Shown here: positions 37,838 to 49,808 of the stretch, piece after piece
Numbering within the stretch: the first letter of the stretch is position 1
Layout of the letters: each line of letters opens with the position of its first letter
Source: Voacanga thouarsii
Lineage: Eukaryota; Streptophyta; Magnoliopsida; Gentianales; Apocynaceae
Assembly (NCBI GenBank): GCA_026120185.1
Contig: JANUWF010001220.1
Coordinates: 1,116,001 to 1,180,000, forward strand
DNA: 64,000 nt
Reading direction: 5' to 3'
Notes under the pieces: model-generated
The model's input: only the letters and a program-made list of their open reading frames with translations
The model's database searches: none
Told to the model about the DNA's origin: nothing
Made by a program: the position numbers and the translations under genes

Positions 37838-38620
37838 ATGGTAGGAGGTTCTTTTAGTCATTTGACCGTTATTCTATGAGAGAATAAGCTAACATGTCCA
37901 AATTATGTGGACTGAAAGAGGAACCTGGACATAATACTCACAGCTGAGGAGTATAAGTATGTCCTTACGAAACCTGCCCTGTTATCGGGGAAGGTTCTAC
38001 CGCCAAAGAGCGAGAGGCTAAGAAGGCGTGGAAGAAGGCTGACGAAATGGCACGCTGCTATATGTTAGCCTCCGTGTCTAATGTGCTCCAGTTAAAATAC
38101 AAGCACATGATTTCTGCGTATGATATTAGTCAGTCATTGACCACTATGTTTGCGGACAAAAGCCGGCCTGCAAGGCAGGAAGCTCTTCGAACTATAATCG
38201 ACACTAAGATGGCTGAGGGAGCATCAGTCAGAGAGCACATGCTCAAGATGATTATTGCTTTCGAGGAAGCAGAAATCTTAGGAGCTGTCATTGACCCCGA
38301 GAACCAAGTGGATATAGTTCTTGAGTCTCTACTGAGTTCTTTTACTCAATTCAAGCTAAATTACAACATGAACAAATTAAATATGAGTTTAACTGAGTTG
38401 ATGAAGGAACTTCAGATGGCAGAGAAGGTCATGAAGCCTCAATCAAAGGCTATGATTGCTAAGGCTTCTTCCTCTAGAATTAGGCCCAAGCCCGGAAAAT
38501 TCAAAAGGAAGAAGGAAAACGCAGCGGCCCAGCCCAAAGACAAACCAAAGGGCAAGCGCTTCAAATGTGGATAGAAGGGACACTAGAAAAAGGAGTGTCC
38601 CGATCTTCAAGCCAAGAAAA
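37838..38620 (+). pseudogene. Copia-2 gag, broken
   Basis: ATG at 37838 opens MVGGSFSHLTVIL. In-frame TGA codons lie at 37877 and 37913, the latter in NYVD-stop-KRNLD where the family has Trp. A frame change follows. The main body (38047-38571) reads ARCYMLASVSNVLQLKYKHM, EGASVREHMLKMIIAFEEAE and FKLNYNMNKLNMSL, the usual Copia capsid region. The zinc knuckle reads KCG, stop, KGH, stop, KKECPDL, with TAG at 38572 and 38584. The gag protein would package the element RNA. Copia-3 has the second TAG at the same place. Confidence 0.85.
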
Positions 38621-38640
38621 ACCCCACAGGTAATGTTTTA

Positions 38641-39294
38641 TATCTAGAATCTATATCAATGGTTGGATCAACTTCCACTTGGATTGTTGATTTAGGAGTC
38701 ACTGATTACATCTGTAACTCCTTGCAGGGGTTTAGAAATATTAGAAGACTTAAGAAGGGCGAACGTGGGCTACGCGTTGGAAATAGAGCACAAGTGTGGG
38801 CCCTTGCAGTGAGAGAGCTGGATCTTATTTTTTATTGTAATAGAATAGTGGTTTTAAAAGATATTTTATATGTACCTGAATTTCGCCAGAATTTGATTTC
38901 AGTTGCAAAACTAATAAATCAAGGATATTCTGTATCTTTCCATTCTGGTATTTCTATCAGTAGAGATAGAGAAATTTTATGTACTGGGCACATGTATAGA
39001 AATCTATTCTTCTTAAATCCTATTAACAATCAATTAAATAACACTCAATCTGAACCTTTAACTAAGAAAAGAAAGATCAATGTCAATGATTCATACCTTT
39101 GGCATCTAAGATTGGGTCATATCAACTCAATTAGGATTCAGAAGCTAATCCATGATGGGCCTTTGGGCTCATTGAGATTGAAAAATTGGCCTCAGTGTGA
39201 ATCCTGCCTGATGGGAAAGATAGCCAAAATGTCATTTACACCAAAGGCGGATAGAGCCAAGGAAATATTGAGTCTTATTCACACTGATGTGTGT
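38641..39294 (+). pseudogene. Copia-2 protease and gag-pre-integrase, split by a solo LTR
   Basis: Reads STSTWIVDLGVTDYICNS, where DLG replaces the catalytic DSG of the aspartic protease (TTA for TCA-type codon, one base), then LYVPEFRQNLISVAKLINQG and the pre-integrase DSYLWHLRLGHINSIRIQKL with the HHCC zinc set ending CESCLMGKIAKM. The frame is open for over 200 codons and stops only because the 4.28 kb LTR enters after HTDVC. Integrase text resumes at 43577. Confidence 0.85.
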
Positions 39295-42200
39295 TGTGAA
39301 ACCCCACCTAAAACCAACCCTAGAGTAAGGGAGTTGGGATGCATATCATATCATTTTGCATGAATATATATGTTTTTGAATGATTTTATGTGCTTTAGAA
39401 TTATGATTTATAGGTTAAAAGACTTAGTTATGCTTATTGAGTAGGAAGGGTAAAATGGTAATTTTCCTTGAGGTCAAAATAGGAAGATAACTTGAGGATT
39501 AAATAAGAAGAATATTTGGGTGAGAAAATAAGAACAAGAGTTGTTGTGGTTTAATGGTTAGAGCTTTAGAATTAATCTCTAAGGTCATGAGTTCAAATCC
39601 CATCATTTAAGTTTTTATCACGATTATCTTAATTAAGTTTGAATTTTTGTTTTCTTGCATTCCATAAAAATAGGAATGTTGTCCTAGGGGAGACATGAAG
39701 AGAATGTCCTAATCCTATCATCATATCTTAAAAAGAATTCTAGAGGGATTCTTGTCTTTTTATTACCTCTATCTTGTTCTAACCTCTTCACCAATTAAAT
39801 TTGTTCAAAATTTATCAAAATTCATGTTTTTAATTCCAAAAAATTCAACAAGGATTCTTGGTCTTTGAATTTCAAAAATGAATCTTGAAAGTTGGAGAAT
39901 TGACTGAAAATAGGAGAGGAGTTAAGGAAGGTTCCCAAGGGAAATTAATCTCTATGGTTGAACCTTCAAACTCTACTCCATAGTGTTCATATTCTTCATG
40001 AAAGAAATCTGGAAATTTTCCAAATTCTTGAGCAACCTAGCCTTCGAAAATCACAGCCATATTTCTTACTCATTTTCTGCCAGAAAAATGGCTAATTTAT
40101 TTAGCTTGAAGACAAAAATTTCTGTGCAAAATCAGACTGCACACAACTGCACAAACCAGGAAAAATTCTAGGCAGATTTCGCTGCATAGCAGCCTAGAAA
40201 TAGAGCTGCTTTCTTCTGTCATCAACTCAGGAAAATTCCTCTGCTTTTCCTCCATAAAGAAGGCTGAAAACCAACCTTAAAAAACACTTAAATACCTCTC
40301 AAAACCCTCTACAAAATCGGGCTGGAATGTTGCAGAAAAACTTCACAGAAAATTCAGCAAACCTTCGAACCATGAACATCATGAAACCAAATTTTCAGCT
40401 TTGTTCCTTTCAAGCCTTGGGCGAAAACCACCCTCAAACTTTTGTAAATTAACTCTTGTTCAGCCATGAACTAAACATCATTAACCCCTCCACTTACCTT
40501 GCACACTTGGACTCCATAATCACACCTCAAATATCTCCTAAGATCACTCCATTCAAACTTCCATTTAAACTTCAAAATTTTCAGCATTTGCTCCATGAAA
40601 ACACCCTTGGATTAGGCTTCATAACCAGAAATTCCTCTGCCATTGAGCTCAGAATTTTGGCTAGCCTTAAAGCTCCATTAATCTTCATTCATTTCAGCAA
40701 AACCAAATAGTCCAGCCAGCTCCATTGCAGCTCCAAGAAACCTCCATCAATCAAACACCATTAACATATCTTCTACCTCAAACCACTCCTCAAATCTCTC
40801 AATTTGAATTTCAAACAATCATATTTTTCTCCCCTTCTCTAAGCTGAAAACTGAAACCCCTGAATTCCCTAAACCATTCGGCCAGCACTCTCCAGAAATT
40901 CGTGGACACCTTTTCTCAAATTCTCTCCATTTTCACCAAGAACACCAAGAACACACACTACCTTTCTTCAAGCCAAAGACCACTCTAAACACCTCCAATC
41001 CCTCTCAAAAACTCCAGAATACTCCTACATACTCACTAGAGTTCATTTTTGGAATTTATAACATCAAATCTCGAAAACAAAAATTGGCATTCGGATCAAA
41101 ACCAGTTTTTTTTCCTTGAAGTCTCAAGAACATCATCAAGGTAACCAAGAACACTCTTTTGTTCATCTTCTTTCATTCAACCTTTAACATATCATGCTAA
41201 TGCTCTCTCTCTCTCTTTCTCTCTCGGCCGAAATGGTGGTTACAACCATGGCTGTTTTTTTTCCTCCTCTCATGGACAATTCAAGAATCGCAATCGCGTG
41301 GACTTTCTTAAATCTTCATCGAAGTAATCATCAACCAAGTATTTCTCCTTAACATTTCTTTTTAATTCTGAATTCATGTCTCTTAGATGTTGGTAGGGAG
41401 AATAGTATATGAATGGAGGATTAAATATATGCATATGAATGAAGGGGATTGAGATTAGAACATGAGAATGGATGATCATGATTAAACTATATGGAATTCC
41501 TTGAGAATCAATGTGTGTTCATCATGTCTTAAGAAAATTATGATTGTTTAAGTATGTTAGATGTTATGACACCTATGATGAATAGAATTTTTATGTTCTT
41601 ATTTTCGTTGAAGCCATGAGCATGATTATTCTTAGTAGAGATTTGGCCATGTGATAGTAAATATGGATTTAAGCCTATGTTCATGAATAGAATAGTTTGT
41701 TGTTTGATGTTGGAGTATATGTTCATGATTCTTATTAGCAGTAGGAAAATTATGATCATGATCTTATTGATTCTAGGTAATTTTAATTAACAAAATTTAT
41801 TATCTTAATTAAAATTATTACTATATTTTTTTTCTCTAAAGATTTCGAAATTCCTAAGAAGTTTTGGAAATGGAATATTAAATGAAATATTGATATTTTA
41901 CTTGTCGAATAAATAATATCTTTCATTAAAAATAATATATGTATATGTATAATAGTAAATAAGATCTTTTATATAAATAATAATAATAATAAAAATATTA
42001 ATGACCTTGTAAACCATAATTCAAACTTTTACCTATATTCATAAATATTATTTATATTAAAACTTGTTTGTTATTTATTAAACAAAAATTTAATATAATT
42101 CATTTATTATTAATTTTATTTATTACTATTTATTTATTATTTATTAAAAAATTAATTGTAATTTATTATTTATTTATAATAAAACTATTTCTAAATTACC

Positions 42201-43576
42201 ATTTACTAATATTTAACAATTAAACCTTAGTTTATTTATTAATAATAGTACTCAAGATTTATTATTTGAACCTAAAACTTATTAGTAATTATTTTACAAC
42301 CCTTAGTTATTTTAACTTATCAAATTAGACTTATTTTATAAAATTTTTTATCAGCTAACCTTAAAACTTAGGACATCAAAGTCATGATTATAATAAGTTG
42401 AACTAGGATTATTTGTGTAAGAGAATATAGCTCGAGTATAACCTTATATCTTGTGTTTACCCCAGGCGGGGTTAGGTCAGCCTTGAAAGATTTTTGAATT
42501 TAAGCAAGCAAAGGATCAGGTAAGCTCCTGCATGGAATTTTGTGAAGACCAAAATTATTGTGGCAAAGCAAATGCGATATGTATGGACAGTTATTTTGTA
42601 AAGGTAATTAAGGACTGTTTTTTCTTTTTATTCCAGTCACGCAAATCATTTGAAAATTAAACAAGCAGTTTTACACAAAATGCTAAACTCTTTCTAAAAT
42701 CCAATTTTGACAAGAATTTTGGAAACCCTTAATTGCTATTTCAAAGAAAATCATTGTGTGATCAATTTTCTCCCAAGTGGGACAATCAACGTTGAGTACT
42801 CAATAAGGGTAGGCTAGTAGTACTAGTTTTGAATAGCAAGAGCGAGTCTTCTGGCAGGAAGCCACCTCCAGAAGATGAACTCAACTTGGAGAGGCGACAG
42901 TACTGCTTAGTCATGCTGGTCTGAGCTAACAAGTTTCAGTCAAGTGGACTGTGTGTTTCCGGAGTGGACAACCGGTAAGTTTGGGTATAGAGATGGAGGA
43001 GTATTTCACCCGGTAGGCCGTACACATACCTTTTGTCAGTTTGCACAAAGGGTGGCATTCTGACCATTATATGGTCGTGGGACCCAATGTGTGGTAACCT
43101 ATGGCTACCTGTTTAAGCGGTTGTATTTCTTGTGTACATGTATGGTTTGAAAAGCAAAACGCCACTCTTTATTTTTAACTTTTATTTAATGCTTGCCAAT
43201 ACTTTCTCTTATGAAATTTTTATAACTTGCTTACATGAACTGTTTTACCTGAAACAGTCAAAGTACATACGGGCTTACTGAGATTTTTATCTTATCACCT
43301 TTTATACCATGTTTTCAGGTCGATCCTACTGTAGAGATAAATAGCTAGATTTGTTGCCTATGCTTTGAAGACTTATGTTATTTTTCTTATGTGTTGTTTT
43401 GAAAGATGGTAGCGAACAATTTATTTTGGATTTGTTCATGTATTTTTAGATTGTAATAAGTTCAATTTTAAAGTATTTCTTTTATTTTCTTTTGTGTGAC
43501 CTAGTTATAAAGACCCTTATCCTATGGATGTGGCGACATCCCCGGCCCTGTTGGGCCTAGGTAGTGGGGTGTTACA
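39295..43576. mobile_element. Very long (4.28 kb) solo LTR, probably Gypsy-type, inserted in Copia-2
   Basis: Flanked by perfect 5-bp repeats TGTGT (39290-39294 and 43577-43581), and the Copia-2 integrase frame reads straight across. It begins TGTGAAACCCCACC and ends GTGGGGTGTTACA; in reverse it begins TGTAACACCCCACTACC, a start common in plant Gypsy (Tekay/Del chromovirus-like) LTRs, so the sense may be minus. No coding domains were seen, and no primer site or purine tract adjoins. A (CT)n run lies near 41203-41225 and a tRNA-like stretch at 39541-39610. Confidence 0.8.
39541..39610 (+). other. tRNA-like sequence inside the 4.28 kb solo LTR
   Basis: An A-box-like TGGTTTAATGG and a B-box-like GAGTTCAAATCC lie at tRNA-like spacing, with a perfect 5-bp anticodon-type stem (TTAGA/TCTAA) around a 7-base loop, and a T-arm of 4 paired bases of 5. 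The acceptor ends do not pair, so it is not a working tRNA gene. It may be an old SINE head or a tRNA relic. Confidence 0.4.
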
Positions 43577-43846
43577 TGTGTGGTCCCTTATTTACACCAG
43601 CTAGAGGGGATTTTGAGTACTTCATCACTTTTACGGATGATTGTACAAGGTTTGGTTATATTTACCTGATGAGGCGCAAGTCTAACTCTTTTGATAAGTT
43701 CAAGGAATTTAAGGTTGAAGTGGAGCGTCGGACAAATAAATTAACCAAGACATTACGATCAAATCGTGGTGGAGAGTACCTCTTTGGTGAATTCAAGGAC
43801 TACATGGTACATCATGGGATAGTATCCCAACTCTCTGCGCCGTATC
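43577..43846 (+). pseudogene. Copia-2 integrase core, truncated
   Basis: Reads CGPLFTPARGDFEYFITFTD and DCTRFGYIYLMRRKSNSFDK, then RSNRGGEYLFGEFKDYMVHH and GIVSQLSAP. The first catalytic Asp region (TFTDD) is present, but the second Asp motif (RSDxGGEY) reads RSNRGGEY, so the Asp is lost. The frame leaves Copia text after LSAP at about 43846 and runs into Gypsy sequence. It matches the Copia-3 integrase closely. Confidence 0.85.
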
Positions 43847-44514
43847 TGCATTCCTAGCTCAAATCCGTGGTGTGGACATTTTCTCAGCATCTCCTTAAAC
43901 CTCTCCCAACTTTCATATAAAGGTTCTAAATCGAATTTTTGGAAGGCAAATATCTCATTTCTAAGTTTGGCTGTCCTAACTGAAGGGAAATATTTGGTAA
44001 GAAACTTTTTAGCTAGGGCATTCCAAGTAATGATGGAACCTGTAGGTAAAGACTTTAACTAAGATTTTGCTCTATCTCTCAAGGAAAAGGGAAAAAGTCT
44101 TAGTTTGATGGCATCCTCCAAAACACCATTCATCTTGAAGGTATCACAAATTTCAAGAAAACTGGCTGAGTGGGCGTTAGGATCTTCTTCAGGTAGCCCA
44201 TTGAATTGGACCATCTGGATAATATTAGGCTTTATTTCGAAATTGTTTGCATCCACCTTAGGTCTAGTGATACTCGAGCCCATACCCGAGATTGCAGGTT
44301 TCACAAAGTCATCCATAACCCTCCTGTTGTTTCCAGCATTGTTGTTTTGAGCACCGTCCATATCTGCGAGTAAGTTTCTTTTAAATGTCCGATGAATTTT
44401 TGACAGTGTCTTTTCGATTTCGGTATCAAAATTAACTATCTCGTCTTCAGATTTTCGGGTCATGTACCAAGGATAACACCTAAAAGAGACAAAACGAAAG
44501 TTAGATAAAGGCAT
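43847..44514 (-). pseudogene. Gypsy retrotransposon gag fragment (Athila-like), broken
   Basis: In minus-strand order: RKSEDEIVNFDTEIEKTLSK, then NNAGNNRRVMDDF, NNFEIKPNIIQMVQFNGLPE, EDPNAHSASFLEICDTFKMN and KLRLFPFSLRDRAKS, a TAG stop at 44059-44061 where the family has Trp, then LPTGSIITWNALAKKFLTKY and WERFKEMLRKCPHHGFE. This is the gag region of Ty3/Gypsy elements of the Athila kind. It is cut at about 43847 in the middle of the gag domain and joined to Copia-2 integrase. No Gypsy pol was found, so a deletion or rearrangement removed it. Confidence 0.82.
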
Positions 44515-45415
44515 TCACAATTCAAACAAAATTACAAGAACAGGTTAGTCAAATTAAACATAGTCAAAGTTAAGTAAGTTAGATTACAAAGATACAAGAT
44601 ACAAAAGATGGCACCTTTATGCGAAAAGAACAATTCACATATTTACATATTTACATATGTGCATTTACATATTGATGCGTATTTATTTAGGTATAAAAAT
44701 CATGTAAAAATAAGCACATTCCCAATCAAGTTTAAATTAAAACATTAATCCCAAATTACACATATGAGCAAGCATACTCATCATTAAGTATAGTATAGGG
44801 TTTAAAAGAGTGTCGATCCTCAAGGAACAAGTATGCATTAATCACTTTTCTTTCATTGTTTAACCGACTCCATAAAGTGAAAAGCAAAATAAAATAAAAT
44901 AAAATAAAATAAAATAAAATAAAATAAAAGAATATATACATTTCAAGGATGGAGAATTATGTAACTCAAGCCATTGTTTTGACATACATGACCTTAAAGT
45001 ACCTAATCATTATCATAACTAATTTTTTTCTTAGCATCATGAAGGATTAATATAGATTCACTTCTTTTCCAATTTATAAAATCACTACCTTCTAGATAAA
45101 TAAGTATCACATTCCTATCTCAACCAATCCACCCAAAAGATGCATTGAACACAATTGATTAAATTTCTATATCCTGGCAAACTTAAACATGAAATCAACC
45201 AATAAATCCATTCCTGGCAGACATCAGTTAACCTTTAATTACCTTGTTCTTAGCAATTAACCCATTTTCCAAGCAATGTAGTAGACAACAACTATGAAAT
45301 TAATAAATTGAGACCACCATCAACCACTTTTTCAAGCAAGTTAATGGAAAGAAACAACCAACCAATCTAATAACTTTTGTGTTTAAATGACCATTTTTGC
45401 ACTGAAAAATATGTC
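44515..45415. other. Probable Gypsy 5' region, non-coding
   Basis: No coding similarity. An (AAAAT)n tract lies at 44886-44930. AGAGTGTCGATCCTCAAGGA at about 44801 resembles untranslated sequence often found upstream of Athila-type gag. No primer site or LTR edge was fixed. Confidence 0.35.
44886..44930. repeat. (AAAAT)n microsatellite
   Basis: About nine pentanucleotide units. Confidence 0.85.
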
Positions 45416-48400
45416 TGTACAAGGATGCTTAAAGCTATTGGATCACGTCCTTGTAAACATTGATTTCGTCTCATTCACGCAAAGCCTTTGAACTTTCGAA
45501 ATGCTGTCTTTTCCACTACTGGTGAAAGCTTGAAGAGTTAGGTTTCAATGCTTTTAGCTTATGTGAATGCTTCACAGACTTAGTCTTTGTAACCAAAAAT
45601 GGGTTTTCCTTAATCAATGAAAAAAAATTGCAAGAGCTTTTCCTCTTCATTTCTTTTCATCCTCCACCGAGAGAGAGAAGCCAACTGCATGAAAATAGAA
45701 AGCAACCGTGCTTTTTGTTATCCTTCACGCGAAACAACAAGGGATCCATCTTATGTTGTTTTTTTTATTTTATTTAATTAATTAATTTAATAACTAATTA
45801 ATTATTATATATTTTTTAATTTTATTTTACCTTTGGTCTTATTTATTAGGTCAGATAAAATTATTTACTTTTGGATTTGAACACTCATAAATAATAAATC
45901 TCAATTATTTATTTTCTAAACTTCATTAAACTGCCCAATAATTAATAAGTCCAAATAGACTAATATAAAATATCAGGTCTTTTATCTAGTTTATATCTAG
46001 ATTAATTTTTTAATTATTCAAGATGGGCCTTGGGCCCTAAATAATTAATTAACCAATTAAGCTAGATAAAATATATATCTCTCTCGGACCTTTTATTTTA
46101 TTTTAGTCCAATAATAAATTAGACTATTTGAATAAAATAAAATCCATAATTATCAAGACCAATTCCTTAACCTAAATCTGTCAAGACTTAAGAGCCATTC
46201 CAATGACCAAAAGACATATCGCGTTGGCTACTAAATTGGCCAAAATACTCATACTATATAAATAGCTATATTTTGCATTTTAAATATATCCAAATATCAC
46301 CATAAGAAAATATTGACCCTAAGGATAATGTTACGTTAGCAAAGTCTTCGACCTACAGGTCTAATGACTAAAATACCCATCTACGCATCACCGTGCATTT
46401 AGAGAGAAAGAGTGTACTAACATCTCTCTAATAGACATCTATCATCCTTAGACCTCTAGTCCAATGATCCACGACTCCTAGAATGTTTTCACTTTCCAGG
46501 GGAGCTACCCTAAAGTAAACTTTCAAGTCATATTCCCCAGGACCCTGGATAATTAAATCATTTGAACAGTCACAATGAGCGATATAGTGCAGAAGTTATC
46601 TTGTACAAGTCTCTCTTAACTAACTAGTCATATATGCCCAACATACAAGTATTTCAACTCTACGAAAGAACCTCAATTATAATATATCAAAGTATATGCT
46701 GTTAAGGATATGCCTTAGAGTCAATTTGTACTTATACTATTGTCGTTATATATTATGTAATAATATAATGAATTTCTTTCCATGAATAATGCATTTAGTT
46801 TTGTGATCATCAAGTATGTGACTTAATAGTAAAACCCTACAATCAATACAATGACTACTCTTAAACTGTCCCTGATCGATTATTATTAGTGGAACAATAA
46901 TAAATTAAGATTAGTATGTTTGTGACTTGATGGCTATGTTTTACTGGTTATGGATATATGTGATATCAAGTCAAAACATAAATAAATTTTAGAGAATATT
47001 GTATTGGACATGACCCATTGTGAGAGTACTTCATGGAACATGTCATAAGTACTTTCTAGCCATAATGATATTAAAAGTCCTCCGACCTGAATTCATCATA
47101 GTTTCCTACTTGATAAATTATATATTTTGACGTTGTTTAAAGTTGTCTTTAACCAAATAGTAAATTAAACTATTGTTGAATATAGAATAAATCAAGGAGA
47201 GGAATATGATTAATAGTGAAAGAATTTGTCCCTCTCAATTATGGGAGAGATATCCATGGGTCCTTTGATAAGTTAGATTGTTAAAATGTATAGTCGTGCT
47301 CAAATATATCAATCTAAGATATTGATATCATTTGTTTGAACAGTCTACTATGATATTAAGAAATAATTAATTAAGCTTAATAAGGATAACATGCTCTGTG
47401 CCTTATGCTTAATTTGGATATCGTGTGACAAAATGACTAAATATAAAATTATGATTTGGTTCAAAGAGATTACTAATCTTCATTTAACCTGATAGTTATA
47501 ATGTTTTGTTAGAAATCGCTTATAACTTGTGAGTCATTTAAATGTGATTTGTGCACACTGCGAGTATTAAATGAACTTATAGGGTCACACAATAAGCGAA
47601 CTTGTTAGGTTATTTTTCTGGTAACCAGATTCGATGAATCTGGAAATATATCTAAGTTAATTGAACTTAGAAAATTTACCAGATGCAATGAATCTGGAAA
47701 TATATACACATTCAATGTATCTGGATGATGTCCAGATTGTAAGAATCTGACTCGATAAATTAATTAGTTAAATTACAAAGATAATGATAGAATCTTATCA
47801 TATCAGTTTTAATTTAATTTAAATTTAAAATAAAATATAATAAGATATTATCAGAGTTGGACTCTAGGAGGTTTGGATGGGTTTTAAGAAAACATTAGTC
47901 GTCTTCTCAAGGGAGCCGTTCTGTTAAAAATATTCGTGCCTCCATTCACCAGAAAAAAATAAGCCTCTCAAACTCTAGGCGGTAACACTCTTGAGGTAAC
48001 GAGTTAGTTCACCGTATGTATCTGATAGAGGGCGTTCACACACTGCAGCGTCTGGTAATTGTTCGGGTTACACGTATGACAACACAATCAAAATCGAAGG
48101 ATCTTGATTACGCTGAACAGAGGTAATTCTGTAATTCTTAGATCTTCTTAATCGTTTACATGAGTCATTGGAAGGGATTCGTGGATGTTTTCCGCATTTA
48201 GGAGTCCACGAATCCTAATATATGCTTCTAGCTTCGTTAGACCACCAACTCATACTCAAGCAGTAAAGTATTAGTCCATGCTGTAGTAGTAATAGTTTGG
48301 GTTTCTTCTAAATAGTACTTTGAGAAACCACTATTATAGGTCCTGTTCTATGTATTCGAAATCCACTTATGCTATGAAGTGAGTGGACTACTCACTGGTT

Positions 48401-48702
48401 AAAGGTAAGCCATTCCCCATTTGGAATTCATAACACAATAATATATACATGATGGGATTTTCATTCTCATCAATTGGTTAAGAATAAACATTTATGTGTT
48501 AAGTAACCCGTGATCCATACCTTATTGTGAAAGACCACCATTCACATGGATCACTTACTTAAACACAATGGGTCCTTTCTAAACGAAAATCATGCACAAA
48601 TAAAATGTACATTTATAAATAAATTTTGATAACAAATTCTTTTATTAATAAATTCAATAATTATATTAGTTAAACTAGTCTAGAGGGGCATATATTCCAA
48701 CA
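45416..48702 (-). mobile_element. LTR of the Copia-2 family, interrupted by another solo LTR
   Basis: On the minus strand it begins TGTTGGAATATATGCCCCTC (48702) and shares long stretches with the LTR at 32052-33767, such as TATAAATAGCTATATTTTGCA and GACCACCAACTCATACTCAAG. The left edge (TGTACAAGG at 45416) is inferred from flanks ATGTC/ATGTT, 4 of 5 alike. Without the insert at 46700-48220 and its duplication it is about 1.76 kb, close to the 1.72 and 1.89 kb of its relatives. No primer site or purine tract adjoins. Confidence 0.65.
46700..48220 (+). mobile_element. Solo LTR nested inside the LTR at 45416-48702
   Basis: This 1521-bp block lies between perfect TATGC repeats (46695-46699 and 48221-48225), and the host LTR continues across it. 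It begins TGTTAAGGATATGCCTTAGA and ends AATCCTAATA. The start resembles that of the solo LTR at 13519-15448 (minus strand TGTTAGTGTTATGCCCTAGA), and both end CCTAATA, so they form one family. Confidence 0.82.
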
Positions 48703-48707
48703 ATGTT

Positions 48708-49805
48708 CAATGAATCAAATGAATTGTGACATCATTTTTTATACAAATAAACATTATGTGATTCGATTTATTAGGCAAAACTTTATCAAATGCCATCAAT
48801 GTTCAACTATATAAGTTCTAAACTATATAAGTGAGGCACTCGATTGCTGAACTATTATATAATCACTTTATTAAAAAAGTTAATAAAACAGAAATTTTGC
48901 ATTTAAAAGGAAAACTTAACATTGAAAATCCCTATTACAAACTTGAAAATGTAATAAAAGATACAACATCTTTAGTATTGATCAATATAAAACTAAACTA
49001 AATAAATTTAAAAATATAATATTTAACACGTAATTTAAATCATAAAGCTCAATTCTACAACCCTAAAACATACACACAGTATAGTATAGCATGGCAAAAG
49101 TTATGTTAGGCAAAGGTAAACAGTGAAATTAGAGATGCAAATTAATGAAGCTAATGTATTTGATAAATTTCCTCAGTGAGAGACGTCATCCATCACTTAT
49201 CACTAGCATTTCTTGCAATTTGAGGCCACAAAAACTTACCAAATGCCTCCCATCCTCTTTGGCATCATTGCCATTAACTTATCCTCCAGAAGACCTTTTT
49301 TTTTTTTTTTTGGTGAGACAATGATGTACTATTAAATAAATTCCACATGAAAATTATTATTTGTAGGTTCAATATCAAAATAGAGTAACAACATCATGTA
49401 GGCATACAATCAAACAAATCACAAGCATCCTTTAGATATACTATTCTGTTTGGAAAAAAATAGCCCAGTCTCAACAATCAGCAATCAAACAATATTGAAG
49501 CAAATCAGGGGTTGCAATAAAATGCCAAGAGGAGGGACTAAAAACTTACTTACCAAATGGTAGCTGCTACTGCTGTTCTACTGCTAGCTATTCTCCGCAG
49601 GACAAACCCCAAGTAGAGCACCACTATCTTCTGAGGAATTAGAGTAAAGATAAGGTGCTAGAGATGAAATATAGTGAAGACGGAGATAATATAAGAGAGG
49701 GGGATAAGAGAGATCAGAGGAGGAATGGTGACTTTGGGTGGGGATTTTGTAGTGAGAGGGAAAACGGGAAAGTAAGAAGGAAGAAGGAAGATGAATGAAA
49801 AAGAC
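48708..49805. other. Unassigned stretch
   Basis: AT-rich at first, then purine-rich from about 49640. No gene, LTR or terminal repeat recognised. Confidence 0.4.
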
Positions 49806-49808
49806 TAA

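Larger units (their letters stand above)
34151..43846 (+). mobile_element. Copia-2: 5' part of an LTR retrotransposon, interrupted and truncated
   Basis: Read on the plus strand: 5' LTR (34151-36041), primer site (36044-36055), a leader of about 1.8 kb, gag (37838-38620), protease and pre-integrase (to 39294), a 4.28 kb solo LTR insertion, then the integrase core (43577-43846). It ends abruptly at LSAP, where Gypsy sequence begins. No reverse transcriptase or 3' LTR of this copy was found. It lies inside gag of Copia-1. The left flank GTAAG (34146-34150) would be the target duplication, but its partner is not seen. Confidence 0.85.

Noticed and set aside
39541..39610. Working tRNA gene
   Set aside because: Acceptor stem does not pair and one T-stem pair fails; kept only as a tRNA-like relic.
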